In this document: positions 1-11,850 of the stretch, one piece after another
How the letters are laid out: the number at the start of each line of letters is the position of its first letter
Position numbering within the stretch: the first letter of the stretch is position 1
NCBI GenBank assembly: GCA_963920765.1
Contig: OY987243.1
Span: forward strand, 3,410,001 to 3,474,000
From: Ulota crispa
Taxonomy: Eukaryota; Streptophyta; Bryopsida; Orthotrichales; Orthotrichaceae
Length of the DNA: 64,000 nucleotides
Direction of reading: 5' to 3'
The notes under the pieces: generated by a model
The model's input: only the letters and a program-made list of their open reading frames with translations
Told to the model about the DNA's origin: nothing
The model's database searches: none
Made by a program: the position numbers and the translations under genes

Positions 1-409
1 TTTGCCATAGATGTGATTTTTTGCTACTTTTTTCACTATTTTTTGACATTTCAAAAAAAAATTGCAAACAAAATAAGTAAGTCAATTGATATTTTCTTTC
101 ACCAATGTGTTTTTATATTGGTTTAAATCACTTTAAATCTTAATTTTTTTTCTTTTCAGTAGGTTTAAAATTCATATTTCACCTCCAAATGTGTTTTTAG
201 GAAAATTTCAGTATCTTTTTTCAACACTAAAACAGTATAATCTTTCAATCTATGTGGTCAAATGACCCCAAATTTGATCCATATCATCCACAACATGCAC
301 ACTACAAGATTGTATAGTTGAGATTTTTGTGTTCCACTAGCATTTCGAATTACAACACTTGAAAAGAAAGGATGATCTCAACCCTCTATGCACCTTAGGC
401 AATGAGGGG
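1..409. mobile_element. Partial TTAA element, right end only
   Basis: This AT-rich stretch ends in the sequence GGCAATGAGGGG and is followed directly by TTAA at 410-413. The end matches, in reverse orientation, the CCCCT-type ends of the other TTAA elements in this window. No matching left end is present, so the element probably begins before the window. It shares its TTAA with the next element (414-1059), so the two stand end to end. No coding capacity is visible. Confidence 0.45.
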
Positions 410-413
410 TTAA

Positions 414-1059
414 CCCCTCAAGACCCATGCACTTTCTTGAGTATCTCAAAATTTGTTCTTGGATGAACAAAATGTCAACCTTTTGATAAGTTGCATCAAA
501 GTTTTTTAAATTGTAACCGTACAAATTCAAACTAGATATGTTAGAGATCACATAGGAAAAGAAAACACAACAATATCACTTATGGATTGAAAGATTATAA
601 CATTTGATCAAGAGGGTATTAAAACTGTGAAAGTGATTTGGAGTCTTTAAATCCTCTTTCACATCTCAAATCTAAAACTAAGGATACCAAAAAAATATGA
701 GTATGTAAAGTACAACATGTTTAACCCTAATCAATTTATGGCTTCTTAAAATCTACTTTAAAACTTTTTACATTAAGTTTCAAATGTGATTGTTTCTCCA
801 AGTTCTAGTGTACTTTAGGCTCATTTCCAAGAGCTCTCAACACTAGAAAGTGAAGATTTGCAATGGATACCCTTGCACAAAATCTTAAATAGAAAAATCA
901 TAATTAGCCATTTTCAAAATCAGACTTTTGACATTAAAACAAGAATTGAACAAGAACTTTCAAAAATTAATTAATATTGTAATAAATCATGAAGAAAATT
1001 TAGGCATCCCAAATTATAAACAAGGAGGGACAGTTTTGGTCCCCATGGGCCTTGAGGGG
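414..1059. mobile_element. piggyBac-like MITE, family 1 copy (646 bp)
   Basis: The left end reads CCCCTCAAGACCCATGCAC and the reverse complement of the right end reads CCCCTCAAGGCCCATGGG. TTAA flanks both sides (410-413 and 1060-1063). The interior matches the copies at 17257-17902 (also exactly 646 bp) and 15869-16646; for example all three carry a block around a stretch reading GAAAACACA followed by TATGG-type sequence and GAGGGTATTAAAA-type sequence. No transposase frame is present, so it would be non-autonomous. Assignment to piggyBac rests only on the TTAA flanks and the CCC-starting terminal repeats. Confidence 0.8.
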
Positions 1060-1063
1060 TTAA

Positions 1064-1275
1064 CCCCTGAACGTCACATGGGCTCTGGAGATACGGTACC
1101 AAATACGGTCATAACCAATATTTAGAAGTTTGAATCAGCTAGAAATTAAGTGTTACAACCATACATATTGAAGGGTTGTATGATGGGGGGTGCATAAATA
1201 AATTTGGAAAGCCCTCAAAATAGCTCAAATACGTCCGTATATACAGCCACAAAGGGCTTTTGTGCCATTCATGGG
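1064..1275. mobile_element. piggyBac-like MITE, family 2 copy (212 bp)
   Basis: It begins CCCCTGAACGTCACATGG directly after TTAA at 1060-1063 and ends GCCATTCATGGG before TTAA at 1276-1279. A second copy with nearly the same sequence lies at 29491-29714. Shared internal blocks include GGTACCAAATACG and GAAGGGTTGTATGATG. It abuts a family 1 element on its left and a TA-flanked element on its right, so it is one link of a chain of insertions that share or overlap target sites. It has no coding capacity. Confidence 0.75.
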
Positions 1276-1278
1276 TTA

Positions 1279-1714
1279 AGGTAGAAGCACCCAAATGCAA
1301 CCTTTACCTTAGTTGTGGTAATTTGGAGGAACTTTTGAGAATGTAATGGCATGTGCTTGTTAGGAAATAGGTACAGATTCAAGCAGAAAAAAATTTGGAA
1401 TTTTTTGAGGTCATATGAATAGATTGTGAATTGTTAAAGATAATTCCCTAGATTGACCTATTGTGGACACTAGACCCCTGAAAAAGCGATAACAAAAAGA
1501 CCATGTCATGACAACAAAAAGACCATGTCATGACAACAAAAAGACCATGTCACTCCCAATCATAAACCGCCACCTACACAATTTCCTTTCCCTTATGTCA
1601 ACTTGCATGTTTGATTTGGGTGCATGCATGTCTTGTTTGGGTGCAAGAGTGTCTACTTTAGGTTTAATTTTAGATGTCGAAACACGCTAGTGTTGCAATT
1701 GGGTACTCCTACCT
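1279..1714. mobile_element. TA-flanked inverted-repeat element (mariner-like MITE?)
   Basis: The left end AGGTAGAAGCACCCAAATGC pairs with the reverse complement of the right end, AGGTAGGAGTACCCAATTGC. TA flanks both sides (1277-1278 and 1715-1716). A longer relative with ends AGGTAGGAACACCCATAAG lies at 29020-29487. The TA flanks suggest a Tc1/mariner-type element, but they are too short to be decisive. Inside, a 22-bp unit containing AAAAAGACCATGTCATGAC is repeated three times at about 1491-1553. No transposase frame is present. Confidence 0.55.
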
Positions 1715-1716
1715 TA

Positions 1717-4150
1717 GAGGGCTCCTTCACAGTACAAAATCAAGAGCAATCATGACTTATACTCCTAAACGCCTGCAGTGGTAGGTCATGAGTGAGTGGT
1801 TGAGATCACAAAGATCGAATAATAATAATAATAAATTCAATTGTTCTACCTGTCTTGGTCAATGTTTTCTGTCCTTGTCCTCGTTCCCCTTAATTTATTT
1901 TCGTCCTTGTCACTCTTCTTGATTTGGCGCTTATGATTTTCGGTACCAATTTATTTTCAAAATTGGTTTTTCTTTTGGCTACTTTGTATCTTCAAATTTT
2001 TAGATTAAAGCATTCGTGATTGCATCAATTGAAATACTGATAAGAAAAGATCCTGTAGATAGAAAAAACACTACGTAAAATGTGGTGCTCGAAATTTTGG
2101 ATCTTGTTGAATTGCAAAGGATACATAAGAAGCATGGACATTTTTTAAATAAATGGATCTGCGCAGTAAAACTACATTCACTGAGGAGACCCAATTATAT
2201 TGGAAAATATGCTTTGTTTTTTCAAGGAAAGGAAGCGGGGTGGCATGTACAGAATTGAGTAATTGAATGCCATTTTGACACTCTTGTGGTTGCGGAAGGA
2301 CCTCAAAAGCTTGTACGTTGCATGCGCTTTTATATATTTTTCTCTTTAGGTAATTTCTCACTCTCCCTTTCCCTACCTTTTCTCTCCCTCCCCCTCCTCT
2401 CCTCAAATTTTTTTCTATGCCTTTTCACCCCTCCCCTCTTATGAATTGCAAATTTTGGGTAACCAATAACTTTCCATCCTCACTTTTGTTGCTTTTTTTC
2501 TCCCTCTCACCCTTTTTGAATTTCAAAATTTAGGTGATGCATAGTCACCCAATGCTTCACATCCAATGCTTTATCATATAGAATTTGAAAAATTTCAATG
2601 ACTTTCCAGTTTCCACCCTCCACTTGGGTGCCTTATCCTCTCCTTCCACCTTCTCTAATAGAGCTTGTGATGTTAATAGAGAGTTATGTCATGAAAAGTC
2701 ATTATATCAACCCAATTTTTATAATTTAAACTATGGTGGGAGGAGACCGTGAAGTCAAAACCTACTAAAGGGAGTGGCAAGGAGATACATCATGACAAAC
2801 ATTTTGCCATAAAATGAGAGGATTTTTGTTGTCAAGCACATACAAGAATATGAAAAACATAAAGAAGCTTCTCTAATACGGGACTTTCTCAAAACATAGA
2901 CAAGTTGCTTAGAAAGTAGCTTTGAGACAAGTGAAAGCTTTTTAAGAATCTTTTATTGATAGAAGTTGCTTGTTGGAAGATTCTTGATCAAGTAAGAGTT
3001 ACTAGTGAATTTTTTTGGTTTATGAATGTATATATAGAATTGGGAATCGAGAGAACATTTAGTTTCAACAATTCATTGTTTGAAGTTAATGCTTGTCATT
3101 CTTCCATTATTTGTGTATAATTTTTGTAAGTTGAGAGAGCAGTTTGGTTTCATTTCCTTTTCATTTAAAATATTTTGTTCTAAATCTTGTTCTAGTTATT
3201 TAATAAAAAAATATATCTTGTCTTCCATTTAGTGTGTTGTGATGCTATACGTATATAAACATGGCAATCAAAATTTGATAGTTTTATCTAAATTGAAGAG
3301 TCAAGGGCCATGAAAGAACAATTGCAAGAACTTTCATTTAGAGTTGAAAGACATAAGTTTGCAAGGGACTCTAATTACAACAATGTCAAAAGAACCATCA
3401 AAGAATGATAAGGTTTTACAAGAAAATTAGCAATAGATTTGCATATCCTAGTTATATAAATGCATGCTTGAAGGATCTATATTACTTATCTGACCTTTGA
3501 ACAAGTGGATGATATTTTTTTATTGTATGTTGTTTTTTTGTGTTACACTAAAAATTCTATATAAGGCATAAAGGTTTGGAATAAAAATTCCACTTTATGA
3601 ATCATGTAGCTAAATCATACAATTGGGAAAGATCACAATTTCTCTGCATTTGTAAATAATTCTTAAGATCCATTGTCCCTTCATTGATAGTTGATTAGAG
3701 GGTGTAAACACTAGTATCAACAAAATAAAACCCATGCATCTAATGATCAACTTTTAACCACTTAGACTTGGGAGGTTAGCACTAGGACTTGGGAGGTTAG
3801 CACTAAAAACTAAATATTCTAACAACTCAATACTGTAGCTCAAGGAAACTTAGAGAAGCCAAGAACCTAGGTTTTTGTGCATATTTTTTGAAATTTGTGT
3901 GAGTTGATCTCCAAAAGTGCTAATTCTTATAACATGGTCAACACATGGAAGCAAGCTTATAAAACATATAATGCAACACGCAAACCAAGTTCATCAAAAA
4001 TATTTCAAAAGGAAATTAGTGATAAGATTATTAAAGAATATTAACTGTTTAGCTTGCACCTAATGAAACTGCCATGTACCTACCTACCAAATTAACCACT
4101 GTTAATTCCTTTACATGGTATTCCTTTACATAATAGAGGTTTTGTTTCTT
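1717..4150. other. AT-rich intergenic DNA, no gene seen
   Basis: No exon-like or RNA gene signal is visible. It contains a short (AAT) run near 1820-1833, a pyrimidine-rich tract at about 2345-2460, and a 21-bp direct duplication (GGACTTGGGAGGTTAGCACT) around 3766-3806. Reading frames here are short and AT-driven. Confidence 0.6.
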
Positions 4151-4854
4151 CATCTTCAATTGGTGATTGCCAGATTGCTTATATGAAGCATGTTTGCGAC
4201 ATATCCATCCTTCAACGATGCGTGCAGTTGTTTTCCCACAACCAAAACCTTACTTGTGTACAGAACAAGTCATTGCAATGGACCTCAGGTTGCCTCAGTC
4301 CTAATCATTAGAATCTTCAAGCTGACAAAATATAGTAATGACGTAGTACGGCAAATGCAGAGAAATAAGCCATAAAATTCAACATTGCCAAGTAAAAATC
4401 AGCGACTACAACAGGCATACGAATACCGGTAAGAAGGGTATGGGTAGATCGCTACTTTTACTAATATTAAGACTTCATAGATGCAGGTCCAGACAGAGCA
4501 AGTAGACAAAATTCGCTGTAGGGACAACAGTGCTGCCCACATGCCAAAGTACGGGTACTGATTGCTCCACAGAATTGAACGGTATGGGATAGGCATGTGT
4601 GACCTGACCGATTTCTACGCTTCCATCAATCTAGATTTGAACGAAGCTATTACACAACATTGACAGGTGGCTTCTAAACCATCCGGACACCAAAACCACC
4701 TAAAGATATCTCTAGAGCCCGGTATTATCCGTACCCTCAGCTCAACTTTAAAATTGACAAGTGAAAATGAACACAGAAGTGATTATCCTGGAAAAGAAAC
4801 AGAACAGGTACTCCATTACAATGTACAGTCATGCCCTCGGTCCCACACCTACAG
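4151..4854 (-). other. Region downstream of the RAD23 stop, probable 3' UTR
   Basis: This stretch follows the RAD23 stop codon on the minus strand. It is somewhat more GC-rich than the flanking intergenic DNA and carries no convincing coding frame. A 3' untranslated region is the simplest reading. The polyadenylation point cannot be placed from the sequence alone. Confidence 0.4.
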
Positions 4855-7800
4855 TTACAACTCTTCCTCGCCTGCATGTTCTAAAAGATAGTTGGCAGCT
4901 AATTGCTCGTTCTTATCGCACGCAAGGAACGCCTCAATTACAAGCGCCCGGTTGAATCCCATGGCCTCCAACTGGGCAAACAACATGTGTTCATCATCAG
5001 TACAGTCCCCACACGGAGCTTACACATGTATCCTGTTTCTATCAGTAGTAGTGCAAAGCTTCATCTTAAACTTCACGGTTACAGCAAAAAATCTTAAGAA
5101 ATAGAGAAGCCTACCCGTTCGATGGATTCTCTCTCTTCAGGAGTGACGTTCACAGACTGCGGATATGCTCCTGCTAGCTGTCCCATCGCATCCCTGCATT
5201 TCCAAATCAAGGAATTGGTTGTGTTAGAAACGGCGATGGCGTAGACTGCGACACTCACAACAGCAAATTGCTGCTACCGGTACTGAGAACAGATGGTGCG
5301 GACACTGCGCTTACCCTCCTTCAACACCTTCGGGACCGGCCTCGTTGATGAGACGCAAAAACTCAGCTTGGTTTTCGTTAATGAGGCGTAGAAGGGCAGG
5401 GTTCTGTTTCCCCAACTCTTGTAGCATGGGCTGTTGTGATTAATCAACAAAGGATGTTAAAATACAGAAAGAAGTGACGGGACAAAAGAGGAAGTTAAAA
5501 TTTACTTAAAAGGAGAATAACTGGAAAAACACTAATGACATAGAAGAATGAAGAATTTCTGAAGAATTGGCTAAAATACAATAACGAATGCTAACATGAC
5601 TATGGACCAAGTCTAATGAGCCGGGGTATGCCTACCTGCAAGATCTGAGGGTTGGCTTGCACCATGGTCCTCAATGCTTGAAACTGCGGTCATAGAAAAA
5701 TGAATATCGTCAGCGCAAGATTCCAGTCATCAATTGGTGCAACTGGCATTCAAAACCAGGATCATATAGGCATTAGCTCAAAGACTAGAGAAGTTTCGGG
5801 ATACTCTCGATAATCCTACAGGAAGAATTACATGATTCGATAAAAAGGAGTTCCTCGATCTAGGATCTGTGCCATCAGATTTATGCCCTTAGTCACACCA
5901 GTAGTCTTTGCGGTGCAGCTCTTAGTTTGACAAAACTCCGGTTTGGATACAAATAAAAAATGTTTGAGTGGAACCTGATTATTGTTTCGCAGAAAATCTA
6001 GTGCTTCTAATCCAGCACCACCCCCCTCTACACCTGGCATGCCCTGTACAAAATAGTCAGTCAAACCAATTGGAGTTAAAAATTGGTTACTTAATATGAA
6101 TCCCTACACAATAGCGTATAGAAACATACCATTGATCACAGGAATGACACTTCAAACACTTCACGAATTCTAGAAACTTAATGTAGAAGTACTTGGTGTG
6201 GGTACATGACATCAGGCCTGAAATACCACTGCAACAATCACAATAAACCAACGTTGGGAAACATTTCTAATCGCGACTGGCCTCCAATGTACCTGGGGGA
6301 ACAAGTCCAAGGGTGCAGCATTTGGGCCTTGTGGAGCAGCTGGAGCTGCAGGAGCAGGGGCTGCTGGGATCGCAGCCGCAGGTGATCCTACAGGAGGTGC
6401 ACGGGCTACAGGAGGTGGAGCTTCGGCTACCTCAGGAATTCCCTACAGAAATGCCATACACCCATAAATGTCACCTCTTGCAAAGGACTGGAAATCACAC
6501 CCTCAGATATTCATATCATCCATCAAAAGTCGTAAAGATATTACTCATGTTTTTCACTTCTCAAATTTCAAGTTACTGCACTTTCACTTACCGAGTATAA
6601 ATACTCCACAGCCCTCTCGGGATTGTTGAAAGCAGCTCGCAATGCACGTAGAACAGTGTCCCGATCCCAAGTGCCTCCGCCCATGTCAATAATTTGCTGT
6701 ACTGTTGACTCGAGAGCAGACCCTGCCACAAGGTTTGATGCGGCCTGGCCATACTCATCTCTGCACAAGAGAAACGTGGGCTCAGCACAAACAAATCCCT
6801 AGCAGGGAGAAACTAAGTAACCTGCATTAACTGCATCAACACAAAATTACTCCGCTTCCAGCAGAAATGCCTGAGAAGGGAGAAATCGTAGTAAAAACTC
6901 AACGGAACCACAAAAAAGCATGTCAAGAAGCATCGACAAAGCTTATTACCAATCCAGCTATCAAAGTAGACATTATGTAATATCATATCTAATGACTTGA
7001 GGTATATTCACAACATCATTACTACCAAATAGTTATAATGAACAAAATTGTGAATAATGCCAATTCCGAAGAAAGCCAATAGTCGTCCAATTTCGAAATG
7101 CCTACTCTAAAGTTCAATCAACTTGGACAGGATACTCACGCTGGAGCTGATGCGACCGGAGCTGCAGGCGAGGAAGGCGCGACCACTGGTGGAGCTCTGA
7201 TGCACAAGACTAGCGTTAAAATCCTAGAATAAAAAAAAACTGCTATATCTCTCGAACATTCTCTCCGACATTAAACGCGTTCTTTTAACTATTTAGTCAT
7301 TGATGGAAGTATACTTAGTCGTGATGCAACCGCCAGTACCCATCCCTGCTACATCCACATCATCTTAGCAACATTAACATATTACATGTTTATAATCAAA
7401 TTTAATCGAAATCGTAATTAAGGCCCTTACAGAGCTGGAGAAGCAGGTGGTGCTGGGGTAGGTGCAGTTGCTGGTGCAGGGCTTGGAGCCGGTGCAGCAG
7501 GTGGAGCCGCAGCTGCAGGTGCAGGTGCAGAAGCCTGACCGGTAAAATGTTAAATCACTGAATCAATAATCAATATAAAAAGTACTCTAATGCAGCTGAA
7601 ATCTGCTCCTGCTAGACGTTATCTAATAAAGAATAGGCGATACTAAAACAGTTAAGGCCCTGATCCAGTCTCCTATAATGACCCGCCAACAACAGCTCAT
7701 CTGTTCGTGCGCTTGGTTGGACTTATTGGCAAGTGCTGTAAGCACGACTTGGCTAAATGTCTGTGCGAATGATCTTCGAATGGACATGGGGATACTCTAC

Positions 7801-9266
7801 CATCACGGGTAGTAGTCTACAGCCTCCCACTTTAAAATGCATTAAAGTTTCCATCGTAAAAATTTGATCTCAACAGATGTGGCTCTTGTACCCAAAGAAA
7901 TCCTAAACTAACCTCTCAAAAATCACACTCTTACATATGATTGAATGCCTATGGCAAATATTATCCTCTACCTTGGTGTAGTGCTCTTCACAACTATGGA
8001 ATATAACAATTGAAAAACTGCATAAAGAAAGACACAGGTCAAGTACCTGAGCAGATCCTGCTGAAGATGACGTGGGCGCACCAGCTGGTGCTGTTTTCGT
8101 CTGAAACAGAAGATTAGGCGTGTCAGTTCAGATAGCATAGAAGTTCCCGCAATTTGGCACAACTCTAACTACAGCACGTATAGGTCTAATAATTCCAGGC
8201 CAGCCCTAATAAACTCAACCGAATAGCTCACAGCCAAATAACTATTGCAAGACAACAAAAAAAAAAACTCCCATGGAACTCCATATAACCAATGACAACA
8301 CAGAGCAACCACATAAGCTGATCAGAGCCGTCCTACCTTTGTCAACATGACAACAAGAAATCCACCCTCCGACACCTTGTTCTCATCCATGGTGGTCTCA
8401 TCTTTCAGAACTTTGCCTTGGTGAATCAGAAGCTGTTGCGCACAAGGAAATGCATCCTTTCCTTGAACCTCTTCGATTTTCGCTTTCACGGAACTAACCT
8501 GCACATAACACCAGCAACGAACTCACAATTAGTACACATGAAACTGCGATTAAGCTTCTGTAACCAACGTTCTTGCATCCCACCAATTAGGTCTAACTTG
8601 AAGAGTAGCAAATGGACGGAGAAACTTTGGCATACTGTTTTCGACAGATAAAAGTCATGAACACCATCATGAAAACTAGCTCACCGGTGTCTAATACCTT
8701 TGTAAGAACAATTATTGACAAATACTCAATTAATCTCGCACGAACACATGGTCGCTTGTACTATGTAATTAGAATTACCAACAGTTTTGTGACCTCGTGC
8801 ATAACCCTGAGGACAAACCTACGCGATTTGAACAGGAGTCTAAACAAGCATATCTAAGGAAAGAATAACAAGAAAGAGAAGAAATCGCTTCTACCAATCA
8901 CACGACCCAAAATTGCAAAAGATGCTAAACAAAACCATTTCTAAGAGCGAGTAATTCAGTAATCAGGTGCATTAGGGGAACACAGACTGCAGTATCATAC
9001 TATGAACAAATCAAAGTACCTAAGAACACAGATAAGAAGGGGGGAATAAAAAGTCACCGCAAAACCCAACCCAGTACCAACCACCGACCATGATCCCCCA
9101 CAAACCAAAAAGAAGCTCCAACTAGGCGCAACAACCGAGGCAACAACGTGAGAATGGAGAGAGAGAAAGAGAGAGAGAGTGGTGAGGCACGCGTGTATAC
9201 CAGCTCGTCCTCCGCCACTTGCAGATCGAAGTGGTTCCCTTTGAGTGTCTTCACGGAGATCTTCAT
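4855..9266 (-). CDS. RAD23: Ubiquitin receptor RAD23 (12 exons, 396 aa)
   Basis: Proteasome shuttle factor: its UBL domain binds the proteasome, its UBA domains bind ubiquitylated substrates, and its central XPC-binding domain contacts the DNA-repair protein XPC/RAD4. It acts in nucleus and cytosol. Exons from 5' to 3' on the minus strand: 9201-9266, 8337-8498, 8047-8100, 7431-7534, 7140-7196, 6592-6760, 6293-6442, 5975-6043, 5636-5683, 5315-5430, 5115-5193, 4855-4971. They total 1191 nt, every junction is in phase and all introns are GT-AG. Exons 1-2 (residues 1-76) are the UBL, starting [15 protein letters not shown]. Exons 3-5 form an Ala/Pro-rich linker. UBA1 lies at about 160-202 ([18 protein letters not shown]), the XPC-binding domain at about 262-320 ([20 protein letters not shown]), and UBA2 at about 358-394 ([20 protein letters not shown]), followed by EEEL. 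The ATG was chosen because it starts the canonical UBL. Length is typical of plant RAD23. Confidence 0.95.
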
Positions 9267-9674
9267 GGTGCACCGATCCAGAAAGCGCCCCCCGAGATCG
9301 TCCTCTGCTGCGCAACCGGAACCGCTGGCTGCGAGATCTTTGCAATAGAAACACAATCCCCTTCCTTGCAGAGAATTGGTAGCGTGGAGGGGACTCTTGG
9401 TCTTCGTCTTCGTCGTCGTCGTCGTCGTGTGGAGAGATCGGAAGCCCTAAGGGGGGGTGGCAAATGAAGAGCAGGACGCAAGCAAAGCATGGCGGAGCCA
9501 CAGGAGCCCTTCCACACCGTTGCCGACTCAGTCAGATTTCCGTCAGTACTGCCCGTTCCAGGAATTTCCCTCATGCCCGTGATCGTGCTGCCCAGAGTGG
9601 GTCTTCTAATCTTCCCGAACAGAACCCCCTGCTCTGTTCGCACGGTGCGGATTCTCAATGGGTAGTTTAATTCT
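9267..9674 (-). promoter_or_regulatory. 5' UTR and promoter region of RAD23
   Basis: This GC-rich block lies immediately upstream of the RAD23 start. It contains a CGT/CTT trinucleotide run at about 9403-9428, which would be transcribed as ACG/GACGA repeats in the leader. Several overlapping frames are open on both strands because of this composition. None has a recognisable domain, so I treat them as non-coding. No clear TATA box could be assigned. Confidence 0.5.
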
Positions 9675-9960
9675 TGGGGAAATTACAAATAGGGGCACAA
9701 AAATGAAAAGTATTGCAAATAGGGGCACGGTTTCAAAATAATTACAGACAGGGGCATAATTCTAAGACCTCTTTATTAATTTTTTTTAATTTAAGCTTGT
9801 TTTGGAGAGATCTCTAAGTTTTTTGGAAGTTGACTAACATTTAATGTGATGTATTTAAATTAACCAATGTTCAAACCAAAATTTTACAGAAATTTACAAA
9901 AAAAATTTAAAAATATGCCCCTATTTGTAATCATTTTGAAACTATGTCCCCTCAATTCTT
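9675..9960. repeat. Short inverted-repeat element with GGGGCA ends
   Basis: The motif ATTGCAAATAGGGGCAC and two close variants occur at about 9683-9760. Inverted forms (for example TGCCCCTATTTGTAATCA) occur at about 9906-9960. The blocks pair over roughly 60 bases each around an AT-rich core. This is the arrangement of a small foldback or MITE lying just upstream of the RAD23 promoter. Target duplication and exact ends are unclear. Confidence 0.45.
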
Positions 9961-10709
9961 ACATGTCTTTATTTTAGTTGGAAGCTACTATAGTACAAGA
10001 TACCATAAACCAACAATTTTTTCCCCAAAATTGTCAAATAATAGCTAACTTTGAATGACAATAATTTTATTTTGGCAAATAATAGCTCCACTATGCTTTT
10101 GTAAATTTTGTTTTAAGCCCTGAATGTCAGGTTGGTCACCATGATTAACGTTACAAAGGTGTAGCAAGTGTCCACCCATTATAATACTGTTATCAAAAGT
10201 TGCAAAAGTTAATAGTGCATGTTGCCCTCATGAAAATTGCAAGGGAGCATGGGACATAACATCATGTTCCTTAATCTTCTCACAATTTGGGTTACCTGAA
10301 AATATGAGTGCATTTGGTGAGGTTGTTTTTGCCTTCCATGATGGATCATGAATCTATGATCACTTCTAAAAAAAACAAGATTAAAAATAGCTTTCTCCAT
10401 CTTATAAAATGTTTTGTTTTTTTAATTTTTAGGGGACAAAAAACATCCTCTTTGGTATTGAAGGATTAAGACCTCCCTGCTTGTAGTTACAAAGAGTTTC
10501 AACTTATTAAGGGGTGCTATGAACTATGAACAATTTATATGGTTATTAGGGCTTTGGTGCTTTGTTATGTCTTACTTGTAGTTGATTACAGTAACTCTAT
10601 TTTTTAATCTATTTCTTCCAGATTTAGGATATATGTATATTTATATTCTTATCTATAATCTATAAAAAAACTCATGTTCTTACCTGTCCATTCGGTTGTT
10701 AGGCAACCG
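9961..10709. other. AT-rich intergenic DNA, nothing recognised
   Basis: No exon, RNA gene or repeat pairing stood out between the small foldback and the minisatellite. Frames are short. Confidence 0.5.
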
Positions 10710-11850
10710 GCTGATGGGCATGGGCACATGGGGTGGGATGGGGCATGGCATGGGGTCATGGGGCGATGCAATGGGGGTGATGGGATGGGGGATGGGCAAT
10801 GGGACGAGTGATGGGACTCAGTTTATGGGACGGGCGATGGGATGATGGGATGGGACAATGGGATGATGGGATGGGACAATGGAATGGGCAATGAGTGGGG
10901 GCAATGAGATGATGGGATGGTGATGGGACAACAATGGGATGGCGATGGGATGGGGGCGATGAGATGGCGATGGGATGGGGGCGATGAGATGGCGATGGGA
11001 TGGGGGCGATGAGATGGCGATGGTATGGGGGTGATGAGATGGCGATGGTATGGGGGTGATGAGATGGCGATGGTATGGGGGTGATGAGATGGCGATGGTA
11101 TGGGGGTGATGAGATGGCGATGGTATGGGGGTGATGAGATGGCGATGGTATGGGGGCAATGAGACAGCGATGGGATGGGGGCGATGAGATGGCGATGGTA
11201 TGGGGGTGATGAGATGGCGATGGTATGGGGGCGATGAGATGGCGATGGGATGGGGGCGATGAGATGGCGATGGTATGGGGGTGATGAGATGGCGATGGTA
11301 TGGGGGTGATGAGATGGCGATGGTATGGGGGTGATGAGATGGCGATGGTATGGGGGTGATGAGATGGCGATGGTATGGGGGTGATGAGATGGCGATGGTA
11401 TGGGGGCAATGAGACAGCGATGGTATGGGGGCGATGAGATGGCGATGGTATGGGGGCGATGAGATGGCGATGGGATGGGGGCGATGAGATGGCGATGGTA
11501 TGGGGGTGATGAGATGGCGATGGTATGGGGGTGATGAGATGGCGATGGTATGGGGGTGATGAGATGGCGATGGTATGGGGGTGATGAGATGGCGATGGTA
11601 TGGGGGTGATGAGATGGCGATGGTATGGGGGTGATGAGATGGCGATGGTATGGGGGTGATGAGATGGCGATGGTATGGGGGCAATGAGATGGCAATGGGA
11701 TGGGAGTGATGGGATGGCAATGGGATGGGAGTGATGGAATGGCAATGGGATGGGGCAATGGGGCAATGGGAAGGGGTAATGGGGGCAATGGGATGGGGGT
11801 GATGGGATGAAGCAATGGGGGCAATGGGCATGGGGTGATGGGCATAGGGC
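10710..11850. repeat. G-rich 25-bp minisatellite with 250-bp higher-order period
   Basis: The core (about 10937-11700) is about 30 tandem copies of a 25-bp unit, close to GATGAGATGGCGATGGTATG plus GGGGT. The flanks (10710-10936 and 11700-11850) are degenerate GGGATGGGGCAATG-type repeats. A variant unit reading GGGGGCAATGAGACAGCGAT occurs at 11152 and again exactly 250 bp (10 units) later at 11402, so blocks of ten units have been duplicated. The plus strand is almost free of C outside one position per unit. No stop codon occurs on the minus strand, so all three minus frames stay open for about 340 codons. This follows from composition and is not evidence of a gene. Confidence 0.9.

Noticed and set aside
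9263-9658. Frames on both strands around the RAD23 start
   Set aside because: They result from GC-rich trinucleotide repeats in the leader; only the UBL frame is conserved.
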